A DNA stretch of 64,000 bases from UBA1765 sp045615885 (GCA_045615885.1 JAZLFR010000041.1:1-64000), one strand, 5' to 3'. Counted from the stretch's first letter, positions 16,953-25,937 are shown. Program-made: numbers and translations. Notes: a model not told the origin generated them from the letters alone.

Positions 16953-18803
16953 ATGCAGAGATTCTTTTGTTTACTTGCAGTTGCTTTGCTGTGTGCCTGC
17001 AGCTTGTTGGATTCCGATTCAAGCTCCGAATTGGAAGATGCTGCCGTTCATGATGCAAGCAATAGGGAAGGCTATGCAGATTTTATAGATTCAGCAACTG
17101 TTTTGCCAAAGTTCTTTTTGCCAAGTGCGGGCTTTTATTCTCCGTTTGTTTTGCGTGCGCCAAAAGCGGAAGCCGGGGGAATCGTACGCTGCACATTTGA
17201 CGGTTCCGAACCGACTACTAAAACACCACTTTTCGATTCCCTTTCTGTAAATACATCGACAGTTGTTACATGCTATGAATTTTTGAATGATTCGATAGCC
17301 ATCAAATCGACACAGACCTACTTTATAAACGAATCTTTGGAAATGGCAGTCGTGTCGATGCGAGTGGACCCGGAATACATGCGGGAATATCTGGATTATC
17401 CGCCTTGTTCTCAAGGTGTTTGTGAGCGGTTTAAGGATGAAACTGAGTATCCAGTGCATCTGGAATTTTTTGCCAATGGCAGTTCCTCTAAAATGAAAAA
17501 TTTTGAATTCGATGCGGGAATAAAAATTGCAGGCGCGTCTTCTAGAAATCGTCCAAAAAAGTCTGTTGCCGTTACGATGCGCTCGCAATACCAGAAAGGC
17601 CGTTTACACTATCCATTGTTTAAAATACGCAAGAATGACGATGTTTTTAAGTCCCTGTTGTTCCGTAATAATGGCACTCGCTTCGACATGGATTATGTCG
17701 CCGATGCTGCAGCCTCTAGTTTGGTGGAAGGAACTGGTCTTGATTATCAGCGCTCTAGGCAAGTCGTTGTTTTCTACAATGGAGTGTTCCATGGAATTTA
17801 TGATATGCGAGAAAGATTGAATGAACATTTTATAGAAACAAATTACGGAATTGAAGCTGACAAAGTGGATTTCTTGAAGCTTATAAGCAATCGAGTTTAC
17901 GTGGCGAATGGTTCGGATAATGCTTATAGAGAGCTGCAAAATTTTATTTGGAATAATGATTTTTCTCAGCCAAATTCCCGTGCCTATGACTCGCTTGGCT
18001 TGATGATGGATCTTGATAATTATGCCTATTATATGGCCGCACAAATTTATTTCCGCAATTTTGACTGGCCTCAAAATAATGTTCGTGTTTGGAAAGCGTT
18101 AGATGGTCGCTGGAAATTTATTTTATACGATCTAGATGCTGGGATTGATTGGAATTGGGATGTAATACTTGAAAAGATGAACATTTTTGATTGGATAAGA
18201 CGCGATGAAGGAGACCTTCAATATGCTGGAGTTCCTTTACCACCTCTTCCAGAAGAAATTGTAAAGAAGAAATTCCATTACATTTATAAGGTCTTGAGTA
18301 AAAATCCTGATTTTAAAAGAAAATTTATAAACCAGGCCGCATTGTTGTATGGCTATTATCTAAATTCAGAAAAATTTTCGCAAGCGGTTGATCGTATGGT
18401 TGCATCTTTGGGTGAAATTGAAATTCAAAGGGACCTAAAACTCTATCCAAGGGGTGGACCGAAGAATAATTGTGGCGAAAATTTCAGTGTTTCGGGATCT
18501 TGCATGAAGCTTTGGGTTCGTTACAGAGATGCCTGGGTTAGACAAGAATTCAAGGATGAATTTGGACTTGGCGCGGATATTCAAGTGACGATAGGTTCTG
18601 TTGGCAATGGTATGGTTCTGTTGGACGGAGTTCGTTTGCCTGAGATTCCGTACACGGGCTCGTTTTTTGGAGGCAATGCAATGCTGCTGACCGCTACCCC
18701 CATGGGCGGGGCGACATTTGTTTCTTGGGAAGACGGCTCCACTGAAAATCCAAGACTCGTGCTGCCATCAAACGGCTCCACTTACCAGGCTTCGTTTAAA
18801 TAG
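16953..18803 (+). CDS. CotH-kinase-type lipoprotein, copy 1
   Basis: 616 residues. The start is the ATG whose product begins MQRFFCLLAVALLCAC, a clean lipoprotein signal; an ATG 72 bases earlier lies in the terminator. Domain order: Ser/Asp/Glu-rich linker; chitobiase-C-terminal-like domain about 60-125 (IVRCTFDGSEPTTKTPLFD); CotH domain about 150-530 with FRNNGTRFDMDYVAD, VVVFYNGVFHGIYDMRERLN and the acidic ILYDLDAGIDWN motif; C-terminal InlB/bacterial-repeat-like domain about 545-616 (FVSWEDGSTENPRL). CotH proteins are atypical secreted kinases. It is first of three tandem copies and alone has this signal sequence. Confidence 0.87.
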   Translation: MQRFFCLLAVALLCACSLLDSDSSSELEDAAVHDASNREGYADFIDSATVLPKFFLPSAGFYSPFVLRAPKAEAGGIVRCTFDGSEPTTKTPLFDSLSVNTSTVVTCYEFLNDSIAIKSTQTYFINESLEMAVVSMRVDPEYMREYLDYPPCSQGVCERFKDETEYPVHLEFFANGSSSKMKNFEFDAGIKIAGASSRNRPKKSVAVTMRSQYQKGRLHYPLFKIRKNDDVFKSLLFRNNGTRFDMDYVADAAASSLVEGTGLDYQRSRQVVVFYNGVFHGIYDMRERLNEHFIETNYGIEADKVDFLKLISNRVYVANGSDNAYRELQNFIWNNDFSQPNSRAYDSLGLMMDLDNYAYYMAAQIYFRNFDWPQNNVRVWKALDGRWKFILYDLDAGIDWNWDVILEKMNIFDWIRRDEGDLQYAGVPLPPLPEEIVKKKFHYIYKVLSKNPDFKRKFINQAALLYGYYLNSEKFSQAVDRMVASLGEIEIQRDLKLYPRGGPKNNCGENFSVSGSCMKLWVRYRDAWVRQEFKDEFGLGADIQVTIGSVGNGMVLLDGVRLPEIPYTGSFFGGNAMLLTATPMGGATFVSWEDGSTENPRLVLPSNGSTYQASFK

Positions 18804-18808
18804 CGGAT

Positions 18809-20644
18809 ATGAATAAACTTTTTGCATTGTTGACTACCTTGCTGCTTTTTTCATGCAGCTTGTTGGATTCCGATTCAAGCTCCGAATCGGAAGATGCTGC
18901 CGTTCATGATGCAAGCAATAGGGAAGGCTATGCAGATTTTATAGATTCTGCAACTGTTTTGCCAAAGTTCTCTTTGCCAAGTGCGGGCTTTTATTCTCCG
19001 TTTGTTTTGCGTGCGCCCAAAGCGGAAGCCGGGGGAATCGTTCGCTGCACATTTGACGGTTCCGAACCGACCGCTAAAACACCACTTTTCGATTCCCTTT
19101 CTGTAAATACATCGACGGTTGTTACATGCTATGAATTTTTGAATGATTCGGTAGCCATCAAATCGACACAGACCTACTTTATAAACGAATCTTTGGAAAT
19201 GGCAGTCGTGTCGATGCGAGTGGACCCGGAATACATGCGGGAATACCTGGATTATCCGCCTTGCCCCAATTATGAAGATTGCATGAAGTTTTGGGCAAAT
19301 GTAGAGTATCCGGTGCACCTGGAATTTTTTTCCAATGGCAGTTCCTCTAAAATGAAAAATTTCGAGTTTGAAGCAGGAATAAAAATCTCTGGGGCGTTTA
19401 GCCGAAATTTGCCAAAAAAATCCGTACTGGTGACAATTCGAAAACAATATCAAAAGTCGCAGCTGAAATATCCTCTTTTCAAGACGCGACCGGAAAACAG
19501 TAAATTCAAGGCATTGGTTTTTCGCAATAACGGAGGCCGCTTTATTAGCGACTTTATTGAAGATGCTGCGGCGACTAGCCTTATGGAAGGAACGAATGTT
19601 GATTACCAGCGCTCACGTCAGGTCGTTGTTTTTTACAATGGCGTATTCCACGGCATTTATGACATGCGTGAACGCTTGAATGAACATTTTGTAGAAAACA
19701 ATCATGGAATCAGTGATGATGAAGTCAATTTTATTAAACATGTAGAAGACGGAATTTATCCGAGCAACGGGACCGAAGACGATTATTTGGCTCTTTTGAA
19801 ATTTATCGGAGCCAACAGCTTTGAATCGGAAACTTCTTCGGCGTATGATTCCTTGAAAAAATGGTTGGATGTAAGCAATTATGCAAATTATATGGCTGCG
19901 GAAATTTATTTTCGCAATTTCGATTGGCCGCAAAACAATGTCCGTGCTTGGCGTACTCCGAATCTTCCTTGGCGTTTTGCTTTTTTTGATTTGGATTTGG
20001 GCATAGACTGGGGTGGAAATGTTAGTGAAGGAATCGATAATTATTTTGATTGGATAAACAAGGGTGCCCGTATCAGTTACGACAGCTCCAAAGATGTCGA
20101 CAATCCGCTCTATTTTCATAATGTCTATAAAAAGCTTATAAAAAATCCAAATTTTAGAAGGCTGTTCATAAATCATGCCGCAGTCCTTTTTGATTACTAT
20201 TTGAACGGCAGAAATTTTACGAAAGTTGTTGACGAAATTGTTGCTTCCCTTGGACCGTCTGAAATTCAACGTGATTTGGCTATGTATGACAGGGATCCCT
20301 ACAGGAATGTCTGTGGAAATGGCTTTAGTATTTCGGGTTCCTGCATGAAACAGTGGGTGAATGAAAGAGACGCTTCTGTTCGCAGGGAATTTCAGGAAGA
20401 ATTCCATTTGGCAGGTGACATCCAGGTTACCATTGCTTCTAACGGTAATGGCCGCGTATTGCTAGATGGCTTGAAATTGCCGGAATCTTTTTATACAGGG
20501 AAATTTTTTGGAGGCAATGCAATGCTGCTGACCGCTACCCCCATGGGCGGGGCGACATTTGTTTCTTGGGAAGACGGCTCCACTGAAAATCCAAGACTCG
20601 TGCTGCCATCAAATGGCTCCACTTACCAGGCTTCGTTTAAATAG
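18809..20644 (+). CDS. CotH-kinase-type lipoprotein, copy 2
   Basis: 611 residues, 5 bases after copy 1. Lipoprotein signal MNKLFALLTTLLLFSC, unlike copy 1 but shared with copy 3. The first 125 residues after the signal are nearly identical to copy 1, and so are the last 48, at DNA level. The CotH core (AFFDLDLGIDWGGN; VVVFYNGVFHGIYDMRERLN) has diverged strongly and lacks the double-acidic EYDL context of copy 1. No ribosome binding site is evident in the five-base gap, so translation may depend on re-initiation. Confidence 0.87.
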   Translation: MNKLFALLTTLLLFSCSLLDSDSSSESEDAAVHDASNREGYADFIDSATVLPKFSLPSAGFYSPFVLRAPKAEAGGIVRCTFDGSEPTAKTPLFDSLSVNTSTVVTCYEFLNDSVAIKSTQTYFINESLEMAVVSMRVDPEYMREYLDYPPCPNYEDCMKFWANVEYPVHLEFFSNGSSSKMKNFEFEAGIKISGAFSRNLPKKSVLVTIRKQYQKSQLKYPLFKTRPENSKFKALVFRNNGGRFISDFIEDAAATSLMEGTNVDYQRSRQVVVFYNGVFHGIYDMRERLNEHFVENNHGISDDEVNFIKHVEDGIYPSNGTEDDYLALLKFIGANSFESETSSAYDSLKKWLDVSNYANYMAAEIYFRNFDWPQNNVRAWRTPNLPWRFAFFDLDLGIDWGGNVSEGIDNYFDWINKGARISYDSSKDVDNPLYFHNVYKKLIKNPNFRRLFINHAAVLFDYYLNGRNFTKVVDEIVASLGPSEIQRDLAMYDRDPYRNVCGNGFSISGSCMKQWVNERDASVRREFQEEFHLAGDIQVTIASNGNGRVLLDGLKLPESFYTGKFFGGNAMLLTATPMGGATFVSWEDGSTENPRLVLPSNGSTYQASFK

Positions 20645-20649
20645 CGGAA

Positions 20650-22470
20650 ATGAATAAACTTTTTGCATTGTTGACTACCTTGCTGCTTTTTTCATGCAGT
20701 ATGTCGGATTCCGATTCAAGCACCGAATCGGAAGATGCTGCCGTTCATGATGCAAGCAATAGGGAAGGCTATGCAGATTTTATAGATTCGGCCACTGTTT
20801 TGCCAAAGTTCTCTTTGCCAAGTGCGGGCTTTTATTCTCCGTTTGTTTTGCGTGCGCCAAAAGCGGAAGCCGGGGGAATCGTACGCTGCACTTTTGACGG
20901 CTCTGAACCGACAGCCCAATCGCCTCTTTTTGATTCCCTGGCGATAGAAGCTTCGACTGTTGTAACGTGCTATGAATTTTTGAACGACTCTCTAGCCTTC
21001 AAATCGACTCAGACCTACTTTATAAACGAATCTCTGGAAATGGCCGTAGTGTCGATGCGCGTGGACCCGGAATATGTGGAACATTACTTGGATCATCCGC
21101 CGTGCAAGCCTGATCCGTGCGCCTGGTTCTGGGATGATGCTGAATACCCGGTACACCTGGAATTCTTTTCAGATGGCAGTTCTTCGAAAATGAAGAATTT
21201 TGAGTTTGACGCAGGGATAAAAATTGCCGGTGCGTCTTCTAGGAAACGAAATAAAAAATCAGTTGCCGTTACGATGCGCAAACAATACCAGGAAGGTCGT
21301 TTACGATACCCTCTGTTTAAGGAACGCAAGGAAGATGATATTTTTAAGGCCTTGCTGTTTCGCAATAATGGAAGCCGATTTGACATCGACTATGTCGCAG
21401 ATGCTGCGGCAACTAGCCTCGTTGAAGGCTCGGGATTGGATTACCAGCGCTCAAGGCAAGTCGTTGTGTTCTACAATGGCGTGTTCCATGGCATTTATGA
21501 TATGCGCGAACGCTTGAACGAATATTTCGTGGAAACCAATCATGGTTTGAATTCCAATGATGTGAATTTTGTAAAGCATTTTAAGGATGGAATCTATCCG
21601 AGTAACGGTACTGATGCCGCTTATAGGAACATGTTGGAGTTTGTTGCTGCGCATGACTTTTCTCAGGAACATTCCGAGGCTTATGATTCGCTGTCGAGCA
21701 TGATGGACCTTTCCAATTATGCAGACTACATTGCAACCGAAATTTTCTATCGCAACTTTGACTGGCCGTACAATAATGTTCGTGCGTGGAAGGTTTCACA
21801 AGATCGTTGGAAGTTCGTTTTGTACGATTTGGATTTAGGCATGGACTGGAATCAGTCTGCAGAACATAGAAATATGGCCTTTTTTGAATGGATGAAACAG
21901 GCTGGAATGGATGAAAATCCTTTGGCAGATAGAATGCATTTTCGTCACATATACATCAAATTGATTCAGAATCCAGATTTTAAGAGGATGCTTATTAATC
22001 ATGCCGCGGTTATGTATGGTTATTATCTGAATTCAGAAAATTTTTCGAAAGCGGTCGATCGCATGGTTGCTTCTTTAGGTGAACAGGAAATTCAAAGAGA
22101 TCAGGAACTATATCCGAGAATAGAACGAGTGAACAGCTGTGGCGAAAATTTCAGTGTTTCGGGAGCTTGCATGAAGCGCTGGGTTCGCGGTAGGGATGCC
22201 TGGGTTAGGCGGGAATTCAAGGATGAATTTGGACTTGGTGCGGATATTCAAGTGACGATAGGTTCTATTGGCAATGGTACAGTTCTGCTGGACGGAGCTC
22301 GGTTGCCTGAGATTCCGTACACGGGCGTGTTTTTTGGAGGCAATGCGATGCTGCTGACCGCTACCCCCATGGGCGGGGCGGCATTTGTTTCTTGGGAAGA
22401 CGGCTCCACTGAAAATCCGCGCCTTGTGTTGCCTAGTGACAAATCTGCGTATACGGCTTTGTTCCAATAG
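20650..22470 (+). CDS. CotH-kinase-type lipoprotein, copy 3
   Basis: 606 residues, 5 bases after copy 2. The signal is the same as copy 2 (FSCSMSDSDSSTE). The chitobiase-like domain is diverging (AQSPLFDSLAIEAST), while the CotH core (FVLYDLDLGMDWNQS) and its C-terminal part (VTIGSIGNGTVLLDGARLPEIPYTG) are closer to copy 1 than to copy 2. This mosaic relationship suggests recombination among the copies. Likely an operon of three envelope proteins with the same frame but different core specificities. No terminator is obvious after it. Confidence 0.87.
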   Translation: MNKLFALLTTLLLFSCSMSDSDSSTESEDAAVHDASNREGYADFIDSATVLPKFSLPSAGFYSPFVLRAPKAEAGGIVRCTFDGSEPTAQSPLFDSLAIEASTVVTCYEFLNDSLAFKSTQTYFINESLEMAVVSMRVDPEYVEHYLDHPPCKPDPCAWFWDDAEYPVHLEFFSDGSSSKMKNFEFDAGIKIAGASSRKRNKKSVAVTMRKQYQEGRLRYPLFKERKEDDIFKALLFRNNGSRFDIDYVADAAATSLVEGSGLDYQRSRQVVVFYNGVFHGIYDMRERLNEYFVETNHGLNSNDVNFVKHFKDGIYPSNGTDAAYRNMLEFVAAHDFSQEHSEAYDSLSSMMDLSNYADYIATEIFYRNFDWPYNNVRAWKVSQDRWKFVLYDLDLGMDWNQSAEHRNMAFFEWMKQAGMDENPLADRMHFRHIYIKLIQNPDFKRMLINHAAVMYGYYLNSENFSKAVDRMVASLGEQEIQRDQELYPRIERVNSCGENFSVSGACMKRWVRGRDAWVRREFKDEFGLGADIQVTIGSIGNGTVLLDGARLPEIPYTGVFFGGNAMLLTATPMGGAAFVSWEDGSTENPRLVLPSDKSAYTALFQ

Positions 22471-22531
22471 CAGGACTTCGCCTTTTATGAACCCCAAATA
22501 TAGAAATTTGTGCAACTTGTTGAATGTCAAT

Positions 22532-22581
22532 AAGTTGTGAAAAATATGTGCGAATGTGCATAGAAAGTTTGTTCACAACTT
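22532..22581. repeat. 10-bp inverted repeat downstream of the CotH genes
   Basis: AAGTTGTGAA at 22532-22541 and its exact complement TTCACAACTT at 22572-22581, separated by 30 AT-rich bases. It could be a weak hairpin at the end of the CotH transcript or a binding site. The spacer 22471-22739 otherwise holds no gene. Confidence 0.55.
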
Positions 22582-22665
22582 TTGAAAATTGCGACGATTT
22601 TATATTTTTGTTACATACTGCCGAAATTTTGCGAAAAAGGGCATTTGGACAAAAAAAAGAAAAAA

Positions 22666-22712
22666 GCGCAATATGTTGGGGTGTACAAGATCCAAAAAAC
22701 TATATATATTGT
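22666..22712 (+). promoter_or_regulatory. Two NrdR-like boxes upstream of the NrdD-like gene
   Basis: GCGCAATATGTTGGGG (22666) and AAACTATATATATTGT (22697). Against the published NrdR-box consensus acaCwAtATaTwGtgt I count about 11 and 14 of 16 matching positions. They start 31 bases apart, about three helical turns, the arrangement usual for paired NrdR boxes. The downstream gene encodes an NrdD-related protein, which fits. The second box overlaps a TATATATATT sequence that could be the promoter -10. Confidence 0.55.
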
Positions 22713-22739
22713 AGGTGTTCTTAAAGAGGAAAGGTAAAG

Positions 22740-22919
22740 ATGGAACAGGAATTCGAAAAGATTGGTGAGGGAGTGAAATTCGAAAGAATTCGCCGCATTA
22801 CAGGTTATTTGGTTGGTACATTGGATCGTTTTAACGATGGCAAGAAGGCTGAAGTCCGTGATCGCGTAAAGCATCAGGTCACTGCAGCTTGCTCCTGTGT
22901 CGCTGAAGAAGCCGCCTAA
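22740..22919 (+). CDS. Small NrdD-like protein (59 residues)
   Basis: Begins MEQEFEKIGEGVKFERIRR and continues ITGYLVGTLDRFNDGKKAEV then RDRVKH. This resembles the RVTGY...NxGKxxEfxxR segment near the C-terminus of anaerobic ribonucleotide reductase NrdD, but the glycyl-radical site and catalytic domain are absent. Stand-alone proteins of this type occur in anaerobes and are annotated in the NRDD family without a known role. It has a CSC near the C-terminus and a strong GAGGAAAGG ribosome binding site. Paired NrdR-like boxes lie upstream and a terminator directly after. Confidence 0.85.
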   Translation: MEQEFEKIGEGVKFERIRRITGYLVGTLDRFNDGKKAEVRDRVKHQVTAACSCVAEEAA

Positions 22920-22930
22920 GAGTTGAAAGG

Positions 22931-22955
22931 CCTGGTCAAACGACCAGGTTTTTTT
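22931..22955 (+). terminator. Intrinsic terminator of the NrdD-like gene
   Basis: Perfect 7-bp stem CCTGGTC/GACCAGG, 4-base loop, T-run that merges into the next promoter box. Confidence 0.9.
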
Positions 22956-22962
22956 ATTTTTG
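22955..22962 (+). promoter_or_regulatory. Putative -7 box of the PTS IIA gene, 4 bases from ATG
   Basis: TATTTTTG, a full TAnnTTTG match, immediately after the preceding terminator; no room for a ribosome binding site before the ATG at 22967. Confidence 0.5.
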
Positions 22963-22966
22963 TTCT

Positions 22967-23425
22967 ATGCCTTTGTTAGAACTTTCCCCGGCGTTCCGCA
23001 AAGAAAATGTGATTGTGTGGAATGCGGCCCTGCCAGAAGCCCATGCTTTCGGCTATCTCTTTGATGCCCTCGTGAATGGCCCGGTCAAGTTTGACCCGAT
23101 GCCGGTCTGGACCGACATGCAGAAGAGGACGGCGATGGGAGTGTATATGGGGAATGGACTTTTGCTCCCGCATGCACGCGTAAAGAATCTTGAAATGCCG
23201 CTACTTGCCGTTGGCATTTGCAATGCGGGCATTTCCATGGCGAAGAATGCGAATGGGGAAGTTCCAAAGCTTGTTGCCATGGTGCTTTCGCCAGAGGAAT
23301 CCCCGGCTGCCCATACCCGCATGGTCGGTGCGATCGCGAAGCTCATATTGAACCAGGAATTTGTGCAAAAGCTGCTTTCGGCCAAGACCCGTGACGAAGC
23401 CTTTAAGCTGATTGCCGCCTGCTAG
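22967..23425 (+). CDS. PTS IIA (fructose/mannitol, PtsN-like) domain protein
   Basis: 152 residues. The phosphorylation-site context GNGLLLPHARV (His near residue 69) and the remainder (LAVGICNAGI, LVAMVLSPEES, AAHTRMVGAIAKLI) match the PTS EIIA type-2 fold, as in nitrogen PTS regulator PtsN or fructose IIA. No IIB/IIC permease or HPr gene is nearby, which favours a regulatory role. The N-terminal 40 residues are longer than in the core domain. Convergent with the symporter gene, sharing a terminator. Confidence 0.83.
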   Translation: MPLLELSPAFRKENVIVWNAALPEAHAFGYLFDALVNGPVKFDPMPVWTDMQKRTAMGVYMGNGLLLPHARVKNLEMPLLAVGICNAGISMAKNANGEVPKLVAMVLSPEESPAAHTRMVGAIAKLILNQEFVQKLLSAKTRDEAFKLIAAC

Positions 23426-23484
23426 AAGTATCGCTGGCATCTCCGAAAAATCCGATTTTGACAGGGCACTTTGCTAAGCGCCGA

Positions 23485-23519
23485 TAAAAAAACAGAAGGC
23501 TTGCCGCCTTCTGTTTTCT
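23485..23519. terminator. Bidirectional terminator
   Basis: 10-bp stem AACAGAAGGC/GCCTTCTGTT between convergent genes, A-run before and T-run after. Confidence 0.88.
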
Positions 23520-23537
23520 ATTTGACTGATACTCGGA

Positions 23538-24977
23538 TTATTCACCAATTTGGCCGTTGCGCAGGCGGTCGAGGAAGTCCTTGGTTTCCTTGGCGACGAT
23601 GCCGCTCAAGAGGATGAGGGCCACGAGGTTCGGGAATGCCATGAGACCGTTGAAGATGTCTGCACAGGTCCATACGGCGCTGACAGTAAGGTACGGGCCG
23701 ATGAAAATTGCTGCAACGTAGAGCCAGCGGAAGGCAAGAATTGCGCTCTTCTTTTTGCCGCCCATCAGGTACTGCAGGCATTTTTCAGAATAGTAGGCCC
23801 AGCCAAGGATTGTCGTGAATGCAAAGAACACGAGGGCGATGGCTAGGAAGTACGGAGCGATTGTTGCACCGCCCGGGAAGAAGGCGAGACCGCGCGCGAA
23901 GGCTTCCATGGTGATGTTTACGCCTTCGAGGCCGAGCTTCGGGTCCCAGGCGCCGGTAACGACGATTGCAAGGCCCGTCATTGTGCAGATGATAATTGTG
24001 TCGAAGAAGGTGCCTGTCATGCAGACGAGGCCCTGGCGGACAGGTTCATTTGTCTTTGCCGCTGCGGCTGCAATCGGAGCGGAGCCGAGGCCGGCTTCGT
24101 TACTGAAAATGCCGCGTGCAATGCCTTTTTGCATGGCGATGAAGATCGTGCCAACGACGCCGCCGGTTACGGCGCTCGGGTTGAATGCTGCGCGAACGAT
24201 GGTTTCGATTGCTTCGGAAATATGGGAGAAGTTCATTGCCAAAAGGAGCATGCAGGCAACGATGTAGAGAATTGCCATGACCGGCACGACATAGGTGGAA
24301 ACTTTAGCGATGCGCTTGAGGCCGCCAATGATGACGAATGCAGAAAATGCTGTGACCAATGCGCCGGCGATAGCGGTTGTGTAGCTGATGGATGCGCTGC
24401 CGATCTTTACGAATTCACCTGCGTTCGGGGTGAGGCGAGCCATTGCAGACGTAATGCCGTTCACCTGCGTGATCGTGCCGATGCCCATGAGGCCTGCGCA
24501 AACGCCAAAGATTGCAAAGAGCACTGCGAGCCACTTGAAGTTGAAACCGAAGCGTTCCTTGATGCCTGTTTCAATGTAGTAGAACGGGCCGCCGAGAACC
24601 TTGCCGTCCTTGTCGACGGAGCGGTACTTGACAGCGAGCAAGCCCTCTGCATACTTTGTTGCCATGCCGAGGAATGCTGCAACTTCCATCCAGAAGAGGG
24701 CGCCTGGACCGCCGGTACCGATTGCTGTTGCGACGCCTACGATGTTGCCCGTGCCGATTGTTGCCGCAAGGGCAGTGCAGAGTGCGCCAAAACTGGAGAC
24801 TTCGCCTTCGCCGCCCTTTTCGTTGTGCAGCATGTAGCGCAGTGCATTCGGCAGGTTCATCACCTGGAGGCAGCCGAGACGGATGGTAAGCAAAAGGCCT
24901 ACAAAGAGAATGATTACGATGAGCGGGATACCCCAGACGAGGTCGTCAACTTGCCCTAAAATTGCGTTTATATCCAT
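23538..24977 (-). CDS. Sodium:alanine symporter family (AGCS) transporter
   Basis: 479 residues, about 10-11 membrane segments. The family signature is clear: SSFGALCTALAATIGTGNIVGVATAIGTGGPGALFWMEVAAFLGMATKYAEGLLAVKYR; further on FSNEAGLGSAPIAAAAAKT and GLVCMTGTFFDTIIICTMTGL. It imports alanine or glycine with Na+ across the inner membrane. Codon use is strongly biased, with few TTA/CTA/TCA codons, which leaves long artefactual frames on the other strand. Single gene; a terminator of the upstream lipoprotein gene separates the two. Confidence 0.94.
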   Translation of the reverse strand: MDINAILGQVDDLVWGIPLIVIILFVGLLLTIRLGCLQVMNLPNALRYMLHNEKGGEGEVSSFGALCTALAATIGTGNIVGVATAIGTGGPGALFWMEVAAFLGMATKYAEGLLAVKYRSVDKDGKVLGGPFYYIETGIKERFGFNFKWLAVLFAIFGVCAGLMGIGTITQVNGITSAMARLTPNAGEFVKIGSASISYTTAIAGALVTAFSAFVIIGGLKRIAKVSTYVVPVMAILYIVACMLLLAMNFSHISEAIETIVRAAFNPSAVTGGVVGTIFIAMQKGIARGIFSNEAGLGSAPIAAAAAKTNEPVRQGLVCMTGTFFDTIIICTMTGLAIVVTGAWDPKLGLEGVNITMEAFARGLAFFPGGATIAPYFLAIALVFFAFTTILGWAYYSEKCLQYLMGGKKKSAILAFRWLYVAAIFIGPYLTVSAVWTCADIFNGLMAFPNLVALILLSGIVAKETKDFLDRLRNGQIGE

Positions 24978-25020
24978 TTCGGTTCCTTTTCGCGGGACGT
25001 TATTTGGTGAAAAATCAGTT

Positions 25021-25048
25021 CAAAAGAAAACGGACCCTTGGGGTCCGT
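25021..25048 (-). terminator. Intrinsic terminator of the minus-strand lipoprotein gene
   Basis: Stem CGGACCC/GGGTCCG, 3-base loop, followed on the minus strand by TTTTCTTTT. Confidence 0.88.
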
Positions 25049-25053
25049 GACTT

Positions 25054-25485
25054 TTATTCTACGAAAGAATACTTGCTCTTGTAATACTCAAACATTTCTT
25101 CGATGCTTGTGAAGGCGCCGTTTCGTACCGCTTCACGTACACTCGGGTCTTGTTTAGCCATGCTGCGGAGCTTTTCGTTCACGTCCTTGAAGAACATGTC
25201 GTTTGCGGCGTGGTTCACTTGCTGCTGTGTGTAGTTGGAGTGGTAGCGGCGTTCAAGCTGCTGGAACAGATCGGTCTGGCACTTTGTTGTCGGCGGGTTC
25301 TTGTACACGACCGGGGTATAGCACTTGTCGATGTATTCCTGCTTGAGGCTTACGATCATGTTGTCGATGGCCGGAATGTTGCGATTGGCTTCGTGTTCGG
25401 CAAGTGTCGCTTTTGGGATTGTGATGGAAGAACAGGCGGTAAGGCCTGCGACGATAAGCGACAACGCGATGGCGCCAAAACGCAT
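25054..25485 (-). CDS. Small lipoprotein of unknown function
   Basis: 143 residues. Lipobox LTAC within MRFGAIALSLIVAGLTACSS gives a lipoprotein. The mature part is helical and charged with two Cys (DKCYTP, TTKCQTD) that could form a disulfide, and a C-terminal Tyr/Lys-rich segment. I do not recognise a family. It stands at the edge of the large repeat array (25500-26360). Confidence 0.65.
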   Translation of the reverse strand: MRFGAIALSLIVAGLTACSSITIPKATLAEHEANRNIPAIDNMIVSLKQEYIDKCYTPVVYKNPPTTKCQTDLFQQLERRYHSNYTQQQVNHAANDMFFKDVNEKLRSMAKQDPSVREAVRNGAFTSIEEMFEYYKSKYSFVE

Positions 25486-25615
25486 AGACGGCTCCTTGAT
25501 TAAAACTCAAAGCGCAATTTAATAAATTTGCCCTTGATTGTAAATGTTTTTTTTGTTACGGTGATAGTTATCACATGTTTTGGAGTGTTGTATTGGGTGA
25601 AGGGGAGGATCTAGG

Positions 25616-25678
25616 TACAATTACCTCAAAGTGAGCGCAGCGAACGACCTCACGCCTCAAGCACCGAAGGTGCGACCT
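25616..25678 (+). repeat. 63-bp perfect inverted repeat, left copy
   Basis: Exact reverse complement of 36962-37024. Internally it contains GTGAGCGCAGCGAACGACC and GCACCGAAGGTGC hairpin-like parts. Confidence 0.9.
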
Positions 25679-25710
25679 GATGTCTGTACTCTGTCTTCTG
25701 TTCTCTCCTA

Positions 25711-25773
25711 ACTTGTCATCACGAGCAACGCGAAGTGATCCAGAATATGGTAAGTTACAGTTCCTTCCGTCTT
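25711..25773 (+). repeat. REP-like element A
   Basis: Begins ACTTGTCATCACGAGCAACG and contains CGCGAAGTGATCCAG, then the short ending AATATGGTAAGTTACAG. Confidence 0.85.
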
Positions 25774-25828
25774 CTGTCTTCCTACTGACTCCTGATTCCT
25801 GTCACTGACTCCTGACTCCCGTATTCTT

Positions 25829-25917
25829 ACTTGTCATCACGAGCAACGCGAAGTGATCCAGAACGTAGTCCTGGATGGCCGCGCTCCGCTCGCCATGACA
25901 CGGGAAAATACAATTCT
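25829..25917 (+). repeat. REP-like element B (full hairpin form)
   Basis: Left arm as in element A, then a right arm CTGGATGGCCGCGCTCCGCT followed by CGCCATGACA, which is an imperfect reverse complement of the left arm (both read TGTCAT..CGAGC..CGCG..ATCCAG). Confidence 0.87.
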
Positions 25918-25937
25918 CTGTTTTCTGTCCTCTCTTT

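Noticed and set aside
22471..22739. Replication origin
   Set aside because: The AT-rich spacer near an inverted repeat suggested oriC, but no TTATCCACA DnaA boxes, dnaA or dnaN are present.
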